Assembly: GCA_025612245.1 (NCBI GenBank)
Contig: JAAXKQ010000003.1
Span: forward strand, 62,001-126,000
Reading direction: 5' to 3'
From: Ignavibacteria bacterium
Lineage (GTDB): Bacteria > Bacteroidota > Ignavibacteria > Ignavibacteriales > SURF-24
Length of the DNA stretch: 64,000 nt
The notes below the pieces were generated by a model, which saw nothing but the letters and a program-made list of their open reading frames with translations, was not told the origin of the DNA and did no database searches. Position numbers and translations under genes: made by a program. The stretch's first letter is position 1; every line of letters starts with the position of its first letter. Below are positions 26,915 to 34,462 of the stretch, piece after piece.

Positions 26915-27826
26915 TGATCTTTACCCCGAAATATGGACAGTTAATTAAATCATTATTTTTGTTTTTTCAAAATCCACAGGTGACATATAGCCTAAGGATG
27001 AATGCATTCTCCTGGTATTATAGTACAGCTCAATATTGTGGAAGATGCTGAGTCTTGCCTCCTCTCTGGTCAAGTACCAATTGAAACTCACCCATTCTGT
27101 CTTTAGAGTATGAAAGAATGATTCTGTTACCGCAATATCTGTAGCAGTGCATTACCTGTAGCAGTCACCCCTGCGGCTCATGGACTGTAGGATATTGTTC
27201 TTTTCCAGCACATTCTTGGATTCATCTGATGCATATTGGATACCCTGATCAGAGTGGAATATCAGCTCACCTTTATTCCTTATCCATAATGATCTTGAAT
27301 GAACTGCTTTTTTCATCGATTCAATTATTAGAAGCTTCTCGCAAGTAGGCGTAGTATCCGCTTCTTGCAGCATGCAGAGAACTCTACACATTCGATTAAT
27401 ATTGAAATTCTGCTCGTTTTCTCTCATGAACTCATATTTTAACCGTGTTGCTTTCTTTGAGAAAAGATGGCCACCGCTTTTTTTAGTATGCCCCTCTCTT
27501 CTTCTTCTTCTTCGGCAAGCTTACGCCTGAGTCTCCTTAGTTCATAATCTTCAGGTTTTAATCTTCCTTCCCCTGGGGAAATGCATCTTCCTTATCCTTC
27601 AGATATTCTCTTCTCCACTTATGGATAAGACTTGGGTACCACGTCCTGATCTCTGGATATTTCCTCAACCCTTCTTTTTCCCTCTATTATCATCTTTACG
27701 GTATTTTGCTTGAATTCCTTGTCGAATTTTCTTCTCGTATCTTTTCCCATTTTCTGAACTCTCCTTTCCACTACAATTTAATTCTTTGCAGTCAATTTTC
27801 ATGTCCATTAATTGGAGGAAGAGTCA
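26915..27826 (-). mobile_element. Decayed IS3-family insertion sequence
   Basis: The ends are imperfect 25-bp inverted repeats: left TGATCTTTACC...GGACA (26915-26939) and right TGTCCATT...GAGTCA (27802-27826), 16 of 25 positions matching, both beginning 5'-TG as in IS3 elements. The element is 912 bp, several hundred bases shorter than complete IS3 elements. No target-site duplication is seen in the flanks (TAA and GCT). Confidence 0.8.
26945..27750 (-). pseudogene. IS3-family transposase orfA/orfB, frameshifted and deleted
   Basis: OrfA starts at 27750 (MGKDTRRKFDKEFKQNTVKM) and stops early. The continuation is readable in other frames: HKWRREYLKDKEDAFP, then LKPEDYELRRLRRKLAE and ILKKAVAIFS. 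OrfB has KYEFMRENEQNFNINRMCRVL, then jumps to FHSDQGIQYAS, so the segment with the first catalytic Asp is missing. It stops after SMSRRGDCYR and resumes in another frame with TESFFHTLKTEW (catalytic Glu region) and YYNTRRMHSSLGYMSP. It cannot make an active transposase. Confidence 0.88.
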
Positions 27827-27960
27827 GCTTTATCTTTAGAACCGCATTTCTGGCAAGTATAGTTATCACGTTTCAGGACTAACTTTGTCCATTTCCTATG
27901 TTCAGGACTATTTCTCAATTGATAATATTCTGCAATTCTATAATCTATTACTTTATTCAT
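27808..27960 (-). pseudogene. HNH endonuclease, N-terminal fragment cut by the IS3 element
   Basis: From ATG 27960 the frame reads MNKVIDYRIAEYYQLRNS, then HRKWTKLVLKRDNYTCQKCG, the typical start of an HNH nuclease (basic region followed by the first CxxC zinc pair). The IS3 right end begins after about residue 45, and the frame closes within the IS at TAA 27810-27808. The His-Asn-His half is not found on the other side of the element, so it has been deleted. Confidence 0.6.
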
Positions 27961-27983
27961 TTATAATTATTAGTCCATATCTC

Positions 27984-28140
27984 GTCCGGACGGACGGCAA
28001 ATGGTTGGGTATTGGTATAATTGTCTATAATTAGACAATCGCAAACATTTGCTGTCCTTTTTAATCGTGCCATTATAGGCCGATTAAAAGGGCAATGATA
28101 CGGACACTATTCTTCCGTTTATCCCCATACTTGGGGATAA
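27984..28140. repeat. Block of consecutive inverted repeats in the island
   Basis: Three hairpins lie in 150 bp. (i) GGACGGCAAATG (27992-28003) plus TTG pairs with CAA plus CATTTGCTGTCC (28046-28057), and inside it ATTGTCTA/TAGACAAT (28020-28039) is perfect. (ii) CCTTTTTAATCG (28056-28067) with CGATTAAAAGG (28081-28091), inner GCC/GGC. (iii) TTATCCCCA/TGGGGATAA (28119-28140), with a third TGGGGATAA near 28184-28192. GTCCGGAC at 27984-27991 is also palindromic. The region is non-coding. Confidence 0.75.
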
Positions 28141-28299
28141 AATGGAACGCCTGGAAAAGTGAAGGGGTGAACTTGGTTAGATAACTTTGGGGATAAATGA
28201 GGTGATATATATATTTATATTCTACAGCATATCAATTAGCTTTGTCAATATCAATTTTAGACTAATCAACAAGATAGGATTAAATACTTCCAATTATTT

Positions 28300-29022
28300 T
28301 TAAGACTTACGTTTAAATAATTTACTAAAAGTTTTAAACATAGATTCAAATTGCTTAGTTGTAGCAATTACATCTGGGTCTTTAGAAAGAGTAGTGAATG
28401 TTTCACTTACTTCAACAAAAGCTTCTAAATTAGGGTGTTTTTCTTTATCTTTTTTAAGAATTTCTTTTAGTTGTTGCGTTTTAATTTCTAAAGAAGCTAT
28501 TGGATTATCATTAATTAGTGTATTAGCATAAGTTTGATTAGAATCATTTATTGGAGGCTTTGGTTTACGTGAAACTCCCAATATACAATCAAGTAATTTT
28601 ACAAAACCAGATTCATATACATCAGGATTAGACAAATCAATGTAAATTCTACCCTTTAAATAATTCGGTAAATACGGCTGATTATTTTCGTCCCTTTCTT
28701 TAATTATTGGAATAAATTTTGTCTGATCAGAATTATTATATACATAGTTCGAAATAATCAAAGTTTCTACACCAACACCATCTTTCCGAATATTAGCCTT
28801 TCTTTGATATTCTTTTGTAAGAACAATTAATACCTTTTTAATTGAATCATCGGTTGTGATATATTCCATAAACTGATTCTCATCTTGCCCCTCCTTTAAA
28901 TCCCATATATCAATAACGACATCGATGCCATTATTTAATAATAATTTTGCCAACTTTATGACCCAATCCTGGTGGCTCTTATTTTCCCAAGCATAGGATA
29001 TTGCAACTTTTGAGATGGCCAT
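28300..29022 (-). CDS. SEFIR/TIR-domain protein
   Basis: The N-terminal ~150 residues match SEFIR/TIR domains: VAISYAWENKSHQDWVIKLA, GIDVVIDIWDLKEGQD, KKVLIVLTKEYQRKAN, GVGVETLIIS, KFIPII and YIDLSN. Bacterial TIR domains often degrade NAD or make signals in phage defence; the Glu of GVGVE is a candidate catalytic residue (inference). The C-terminal ~80 residues are charged and helical. ATG 29022 is preceded by AGGTGA at 5 nt; the upstream extension to 29082 has no such site. No partner gene (effector or sensor) is adjacent, so it is an orphan within the tRNA island. Confidence 0.75.
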   Translation of the reverse strand: MAISKVAISYAWENKSHQDWVIKLAKLLLNNGIDVVIDIWDLKEGQDENQFMEYITTDDSIKKVLIVLTKEYQRKANIRKDGVGVETLIISNYVYNNSDQTKFIPIIKERDENNQPYLPNYLKGRIYIDLSNPDVYESGFVKLLDCILGVSRKPKPPINDSNQTYANTLINDNPIASLEIKTQQLKEILKKDKEKHPNLEAFVEVSETFTTLSKDPDVIATTKQFESMFKTFSKLFKRKS

Positions 29023-29268
29023 ATCTTCACCTATTGATAAAATTAATTCGTTAAAATTAATTATAAATAACGTTATTCCCAAAGTGAATATTTATTTAAG
29101 GAATTACATATTGAGGGAAATACATTTTTTACTGGCTACGATATGGTTACGGGAAATAGTCTAAATGATAGAAAATTGGGTAAAATGTTCCAATATATTC
29201 CCAAGGCTTAAAAGCTAGTAAAATAATAACTTATGAAAAAATAAATATTTATAAAAAATCCCTCGGAT

Positions 29269-29314
29269 TGACTCATAATCAGAGGGTCGGTGATTCAATC
29301 CCATCTGGGCCCAC
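29269..29314 (+). repeat. Putative attachment site, copy 2 (displaced tRNA 3' end)
   Basis: Direct repeat of 25970-26015 with two mismatches. It keeps the anticodon arm, variable loop, T-arm and acceptor 3' strand of the tRNA, but the 5' half is absent, so it is not a functional tRNA. Confidence 0.75.
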
Positions 29315-29344
29315 TTCTTGAAATTCCTTATAAAATAAGGAGAT

Positions 29345-29379
29345 ACAGCCGGAAAGCTTAGCTTCTCCGGCTGTTTTTG
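29345..29379 (+). terminator. Terminator after the displaced tRNA end
   Basis: ACAGCCGGA...TCCGGCTGT form a stem (29345-29374) with inner AGC/GCT, followed by TTTTTGTTTTTG. It was probably the original terminator of the tRNA before the island inserted. Confidence 0.8.
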
Positions 29380-29463
29380 TTTTTGGCTGTAACATGAGAC
29401 TGTAACATATTTCCCTGCTTTTGCGGCAGTACGTTCAATTCGCGCGTGCAAAAATTTAATAAC

Positions 29464-30198
29464 TTAGTCTTTATGTGCAGAAATCAATAGCATCATGGGA
29501 CGACGGAATTCTTCCCTCATGGATTCATCCCTTTCCAGCATTTCCTCTGATGGCAAGGGCTCAACTATTTTTTTGATAGTAAACCCATTATCTATTAGTG
29601 AGCTAATATATGTCGTTAATGTCCTGTGGTATTTCGTAATCTTCTGCCCTAGAAAAGTAGCTTCCCTATGACCTTCAATAAAATAATTGTCCACTGGCCA
29701 GTGGATTTTATTTCCCTTCTCATCATATATCCAGTCCTGATTCCCAAATGCCGTAAAAACCGGGTGTTCTACAGAAAATACCAGGTCTCCCTTGTGCTTT
29801 AACATTTCATACATTTTTACGCATACTGGTTCGAAGGATTCTACATAATGAAATGCCAGTGAACTGATGATTAGATCAAAGCTTTCTTTTTCAAAGCTCA
29901 CATCTTCAATTGCTCCTCGCATATATATAACCCGGTCATCATTTGTCCGGTCTTTTGCTTCCTCCAGCATTTTCTCCGATAGGTCTATTCCAATTACGGA
30001 CCTGGCTCCTTGCTCCATAGCATACCTGCAGTGCCACCCATAGCCGCAGCCTAAATCCAAAACCGATTTCCCTTTTATATCCGGCAATAATTTTTGAAAC
30101 TCATGCCATTCTCCCGCAGATTTAAGTCCACCAACAGAACGAGGCATCTTACTATATTGACTAAAGAAGCCGTTGTCATCATATTTATTTTCTTTCAA
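29464..30198 (-). CDS. Class I SAM-dependent methyltransferase
   Basis: A 244-aa cytoplasmic methyltransferase. Motif I is SVLDLGCGYGWHCRYAME, followed by VIGIDLSEKML (binding of the SAM ribose) and FDLIISSLAFHYVE. The overall pattern resembles UbiE/Tam-type small-molecule methyltransferases; the substrate is unknown. The start codon is TTG at 30198 with GGAG 8 nt upstream; no ATG is close. It lies just outside the island. Confidence 0.85.
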   Translation of the reverse strand: MKENKYDDNGFFSQYSKMPRSVGGLKSAGEWHEFQKLLPDIKGKSVLDLGCGYGWHCRYAMEQGARSVIGIDLSEKMLEEAKDRTNDDRVIYMRGAIEDVSFEKESFDLIISSLAFHYVESFEPVCVKMYEMLKHKGDLVFSVEHPVFTAFGNQDWIYDEKGNKIHWPVDNYFIEGHREATFLGQKITKYHRTLTTYISSLIDNGFTIKKIVEPLPSEEMLERDESMREEFRRPMMLLISAHKD

Positions 30199-30441
30199 GT
30201 TGATTACTCCAATAAAATTTAATTTTCCATTCCTAAGGTACTACTCTGCTTTTTATATTTAACCTTCCAAGGATAGCAGGAATATAACTATTTCCCAAAT
30301 TATTTTGATCAATGTAACATGTTTTACCTAAATGCCCTCCCATTCCTCAGCTTTCGCCATTCTTTCTTTGGCTTTTTTCCGGTAAATAATTAATTTTATT
30401 CCTTCAATAAGTATTTATGTTTTTCAAACTGGAGGTTCACG

Positions 30442-30726
30442 ATGTACTTATTTTCTCATAAGGACGGCTGGTCCAAGGTTAAAGATTATCCTTTTACCGG
30501 GGAAACAGAAGACCTGACAGAGGCACTGACAGCAGCAGGCTACGCAAAGCAGACTGAATATGAGCATGAGGAGATTAACCTGGAGCTGGCCATTTATGCC
30601 GGAATTAAAAATGACTTAAAATACGATTTTATTGCCGAAATAACTTTAGGCGACTTGGTTTATTATGTTGCCCTGCCTGAACTGCCCGACTTACTTTCCT
30701 TTTTATCCGAATTTACGCTCGTATAG
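30442..30726 (+). CDS. Small protein of unknown function
   Basis: A 94-aa acidic protein beginning MYLFSHKDGWSKVKDYPF and ending PELPDLLSFLSEFTLV. GGAGG lies 6 nt before the ATG and a strong terminator follows, so it is a real monocistronic gene. No membrane segment, signal peptide or known motif is seen. Confidence 0.7.
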   Translation: MYLFSHKDGWSKVKDYPFTGETEDLTEALTAAGYAKQTEYEHEEINLELAIYAGIKNDLKYDFIAEITLGDLVYYVALPELPDLLSFLSEFTLV

Positions 30727-30729
30727 TAT

Positions 30730-30753
30730 AAAAGGTCCTCAAAAGGACCTTTT
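30730..30753 (+). terminator. Terminator after the small gene
   Basis: AAAAGGTCCT (30730-30739) and AGGACCTTTT (30744-30753) form a perfect 10-bp stem with a 4-nt loop, with T-rich sequence at the 3' side. Confidence 0.85.
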
Positions 30754-30869
30754 CCTTCTCAACTCAAGACTACACCATCTGTCGGGTAGGACATGTATTG
30801 ACGGAAGTAAAAATGAGCCTATGACGAATTGTCCCGGCTCAACTTGTTACCTGGCTGGCTGCCCCTCCA

Positions 30870-31139
30870 CTATGCCGCATATGTACTTATCCGACTTCCT
30901 GCTGATTGCATTTCTGTGGGTTGTATTATTTTCGGGTCCTCAATCTCTTCACAACGCACGTCCAGCGGACCGTAGAGCAATATTCCTTTCATTGATATTA
31001 TCCAAATTGACTCATTCGGACAGTAAAATCTTTGCCATACAACATCTTTATTCAGTTTACAAAAAATCGTTTTTACGGGTAAAAATGCTTCGCGTATATC
31101 ATATTTTTCATAAAAATACGGATAAAGCCGGATCCGCAT
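30870..31139 (-). CDS. Doubtful small ORF in a 470-bp gap
   Basis: An 89-aa frame with a protein-like stretch (VVWQRFYCPNESIWIISMKG, LDVRCEEIEDPK) but no ribosome-binding site and no recognised family. It may be a fragment of an old gene. The rest of 30754-31223 shows nothing else; a plus-strand frame over it is a shadow that begins inside the preceding gene. Confidence 0.25.
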   Translation of the reverse strand: MRIRLYPYFYEKYDIREAFLPVKTIFCKLNKDVVWQRFYCPNESIWIISMKGILLYGPLDVRCEEIEDPKIIQPTEMQSAGSRISTYAA

Positions 31140-31223
31140 GCAAAAGCATTTTCAGCGGCTCATTATGAGCTCAATCGTAAAAGTACTTCAAGTTTAGTAT
31201 GATTTTAAGATATGTTAGTTGCC

Positions 31224-31688
31224 TTAGCCGCTGACAAGATATTTTTTGGGAGGAAGTTTTACAATTGAAAGCCAGTAGTCCTTAATATTATTCACAATGT
31301 CCATAAATTCGTCAAAATCAACCGGCTTTGTCACATACGAATTTGCCTTAAGCTTATAGCTGTTAAAAATATCCTTCTCAGCCTCCGAAGTCGTCAGAAT
31401 TACAACCGGAATTTGGTCCAGCTTTTCATCAGTTTTTATCTCTTTTAATACATCGAGTCCCCCCAATATGGGCAAATTCAGGTCAAGTATTATCAGATCG
31501 GGAGGATTATCATATCCCTTTCCATTTTTCCTCTTCAGGTATTCCAGAGCCTCACGCCCGTTTGTAATGGCTTTCAGGTTATAAATTATTCCGCTGTCTG
31601 AAAACGCCTCTTCTACAAGACCAATATCCCCCTTATTATCTTCAACAAGCATTATTTCCCATGGCTTGCCGTCGTTTGTTGTTTTCAC
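31224..31688 (-). CDS. Single-domain response regulator (Rcp1-like)
   Basis: A 154-aa receiver domain without output domain. It has the acidic pair (VEDNKGD), phosphoacceptor Asp69 (LIILDLNLP), the Thr/Ser switch (VVILTTS) and Lys in VTKPVD. The long loop after the acidic pair and the pattern NGREALEYL are typical of Rcp1-type regulators of phytochrome-like kinases. It begins 2 nt after the stop of the multi-PAS kinase, so that kinase is the probable partner. Confidence 0.93.
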   Translation of the reverse strand: MKTTNDGKPWEIMLVEDNKGDIGLVEEAFSDSGIIYNLKAITNGREALEYLKRKNGKGYDNPPDLIILDLNLPILGGLDVLKEIKTDEKLDQIPVVILTTSEAEKDIFNSYKLKANSYVTKPVDFDEFMDIVNNIKDYWLSIVKLPPKKYLVSG

Positions 31689-31690
31689 TT

Positions 31691-34351
31691 TTATACATCA
31701 CTCTCTTTCTTTGGAATTATAAAATAGAACCTGGATCCTTTACCAACTTCAGATTCCATCCAGATGCTACCTTCATGACGTTCAACTATCCTTTTGCAAA
31801 TGGCCAGGCCGATACCCACGCCGGGATATTCCTCACGCTCATTTAGTCTTTGGAAAATATTAAATATTAATTTAGCAAATTCAGGCTCTATTCCAATACC
31901 ATTATCTTTAACTGAAAAAAGCCATTCTTTGCCCCTATCTTCGGCTAAAATATTGATTTCCGGGACGGTATTCTTTCTTCTGAATTTTATTGCATTACTT
32001 AACAGGTTTGTAAATAGCTGAATTATTTGTTTTCTGTCGGCCACAATTTTCGGCAATTCCCCGTAATTTATCACGGCTCCTGTTTCAGCAACAGGGTTTC
32101 TTAGATCATCCAGCACTGCAATCAAAACTGCGTTCAGGTCAACCCTTGAAAAGGCCATCTTATCTGACCTGAGGCGGGCATAATTCAGTATATCTTTTAT
32201 TAGTATCTGCAGCCTGATAGCTCCTTCAAACATGAATTTCAGATACCTGTCAGCCTGAGGGTCCAGCTTCCCATTATACCTCTTCATCAAAAGAGAAGCA
32301 TAGCTGCCCATCATCCTTATAGGCTCCTGAAGGTCGTGGCTTGCGGCAGATGCAAAGCGCTCAAGGTCCCTGTTTGAACGTTCAAGCTCTACAAGAGTCC
32401 TGTTAAGGTTAATTTCTGCAAGTTTACGGTCTGTTATATCAAAGAATGTAACTGCAAATTCCCCAACGCCAATCTTATATATATTACTTACATACCATCT
32501 ATTTGTAATACCGCTGAAATGTTCAAAACTAATAAATTCTCCTGTTTTATCTACCTCTCTATAAATATCGAACAGGCTGTCTTCAATTCCTGTCCATACC
32601 CTTTTCCATTGTCTGCCCACTTGGTCTTCCCTGCTGGAACCGGAAAGTTTTGCTCCTGTGGGATTAATATCCAGGACCAAAATATCATCTAATCTTCCAT
32701 TTTCATCATATATGGCTTTGTAGTGAGCAAAACCTTCTTCGATTGAGTTGAAAAGGATTTCATATTGCTCTTTAGTTTTACTTATAGCTTCTTCAGCTTT
32801 TTTTATTTCAGTTATATCAGACATTGAAGCAACGGCACCGGTCTGTCTACCTGATACAATGAGCGGTGCAGCACTTACTATTATCCAGCGGGACCCTCCA
32901 GCTCCCTGGATCCTGACAACAGTACCAGTTATTTTTTCACCATATTTTGAAGCACGCATTGCGGGCATTTCTTCAGGATTCAGCCTGCGCCCGTCCTCAC
33001 TCCAGACTCCATACCTCTCTTTAACTCTATCCTGTATAGACATTTTAAGATCGGCTTGTGGATATTTTAATATAGTTTCAGCCGCAGCATTCATCCTGAT
33101 TATTTTGCTATCAGTATCATAGACTATAACACCATCGGCAATGCTCCCTAGAATTGTATCAAGCTCTATCAGTCTTTGTGAAGCTTGCTCCTCTGCTTTT
33201 TTCCGGGACGTCATATCTGTCCATGTGGCTACTGTATTTAATACTTTCGTGCGGTCATTATTATAAATAGGGACGGCATTTACTGAAGTAATGAAAGATG
33301 AGCCGTCAGGTCTTAACATTAACCACTCTTCACCCTGGATCGTCTCCCCCTTTAACGCCCTTGAAACGGGCAGTCTTTCAGGTTCTATTTTTTCTCCGGT
33401 ATTTATATCCCTTACGTCCCACTGCTCGAGGTATTTTTCAACCGGAAGATCTATTACTGCATCAACTGATCTGCCGATTGTATGATTCAATCCCCACCTG
33501 CTTACGGCCAAAACTTTTCCATCAGGAGCATCCGAAACAATAATACCTTCATTGATATGGTCAAGGATAAGCTCTAGGATATGTTCTTTCTTCTTTAGCT
33601 CCTCTTCAGCCAGTTTGCGGTCTGTTATATCCATAGACATGACAAATATCCCCTCATGAACAGGATTGGCGAGAGCCTCATACCAAGCTTTTGACCCGTC
33701 TTCGAAAGTAAAACCAGCTTCAATCCTTTGAGGCGTACGCTCAAGCATGCAGCGTTTATATGCGTCAAAAAAAACACTTTTTTCTACTCCCGGGATTACT
33801 TCAAATATAATTTTCCCAAGCATATCCTCTTTTTTCATACGGGCATGCCGGGCATTTGCATCATTTACGTAAAGATATGTCCAATCAAATCCCAGAATTG
33901 CACATCCTTCTAGCATTGAATCCAGAGTGTTTCTATACCGTTCCTCAGCCATTCGTTTTTCAGTTACATCTCTAACTATCGAAAGAATACATTTTTCGTT
34001 CTCAATGTCAATGGACTCAATGGCGATACTGACATACCGTTTTTCGCCCGATTTCTTAACAACAGTAAGCGGATAATCCCTTAAATATCCCTGCTCGTTC
34101 AAGGCCCTTATTACTTTCTTCCGGTCGCTAGGTTTTGCCAAAAGCCTCAATTCGGCCGAAGTCTTGCCGAGCATCTCTTCTTCTGAGAAACCGTAAATTG
34201 CGAGTGCACTTCTGTTAACCAGGAGGATTTTATCATCTGTCACTCTGCTAATTATTATTCCATCGGGACTGGCTTCGAATATCTTTCTAAATAGTTCCCT
34301 CGTGCCACTTTTTCTTAATGCATTCTGTGGATTTTCTTCATTTTTTTTCAT
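31691..34351 (-). CDS. Multi-PAS sensor histidine kinase
   Basis: An 886-aa cytosolic kinase with no membrane segment. Five PAS/PAC modules occupy about residues 15-640 (for example FEASPDGIIISRVTDDKILL and FNSIEEGFAHYKAIYDENG). A HisKA domain follows with the phosphorylated His in ASHDLQEP, then a HATPase domain (NLLSNAIKF, DNGIGIEPEF, GVGIGLAICKRIVERH). The signal is unknown. The gene is between the CHASE3 kinase and the receiver gene on the same strand and resembles the former. Confidence 0.93.
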   Translation of the reverse strand: MKKNEENPQNALRKSGTRELFRKIFEASPDGIIISRVTDDKILLVNRSALAIYGFSEEEMLGKTSAELRLLAKPSDRKKVIRALNEQGYLRDYPLTVVKKSGEKRYVSIAIESIDIENEKCILSIVRDVTEKRMAEERYRNTLDSMLEGCAILGFDWTYLYVNDANARHARMKKEDMLGKIIFEVIPGVEKSVFFDAYKRCMLERTPQRIEAGFTFEDGSKAWYEALANPVHEGIFVMSMDITDRKLAEEELKKKEHILELILDHINEGIIVSDAPDGKVLAVSRWGLNHTIGRSVDAVIDLPVEKYLEQWDVRDINTGEKIEPERLPVSRALKGETIQGEEWLMLRPDGSSFITSVNAVPIYNNDRTKVLNTVATWTDMTSRKKAEEQASQRLIELDTILGSIADGVIVYDTDSKIIRMNAAAETILKYPQADLKMSIQDRVKERYGVWSEDGRRLNPEEMPAMRASKYGEKITGTVVRIQGAGGSRWIIVSAAPLIVSGRQTGAVASMSDITEIKKAEEAISKTKEQYEILFNSIEEGFAHYKAIYDENGRLDDILVLDINPTGAKLSGSSREDQVGRQWKRVWTGIEDSLFDIYREVDKTGEFISFEHFSGITNRWYVSNIYKIGVGEFAVTFFDITDRKLAEINLNRTLVELERSNRDLERFASAASHDLQEPIRMMGSYASLLMKRYNGKLDPQADRYLKFMFEGAIRLQILIKDILNYARLRSDKMAFSRVDLNAVLIAVLDDLRNPVAETGAVINYGELPKIVADRKQIIQLFTNLLSNAIKFRRKNTVPEINILAEDRGKEWLFSVKDNGIGIEPEFAKLIFNIFQRLNEREEYPGVGIGLAICKRIVERHEGSIWMESEVGKGSRFYFIIPKKESDV

Positions 34352-34462
34352 GAAAAACCTTTTCTAACTAATAGATTCATCCTAGTGATTATTGTAAAAT
34401 ATTTAGATCACAACTCGGCATTATTCCAACTCTTAGCGCATTACTTATTAAAGTTTTCTTCG

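Larger units (their letters stand above)
25970..29314. mobile_element. tRNA-associated genomic island, 3.3 kb, without integrase
   Basis: Bounded by a complete tRNA on the left and a displaced copy of the tRNA 3' half on the right, in direct orientation. Cargo: a secreted protein of unknown function, an IS3-family remnant inside an HNH-nuclease gene, a block of inverted repeats and a SEFIR/TIR gene. It looks more AT-rich than its flanks. No recombinase gene is visible, so it is either a deletion remnant or was mobilised in trans. Confidence 0.65.

Noticed and set aside
27984-28060. Integron attC site
   Set aside because: One GTTRRRY match (28004-28010) occurs, but the complementary RYYYAAC core is absent from the other arm and there is no gene-cassette arrangement.
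29215-29451. 78-aa minus-strand frame with GLNHRPSDYES
   Set aside because: It is the antisense translation of the displaced tRNA 3' end and the terminator, a well-known false protein.
30665-31168. 167-aa plus-strand frame
   Set aside because: It starts inside the preceding small gene, runs through that gene's terminator, and is rich in residues typical of random frames.
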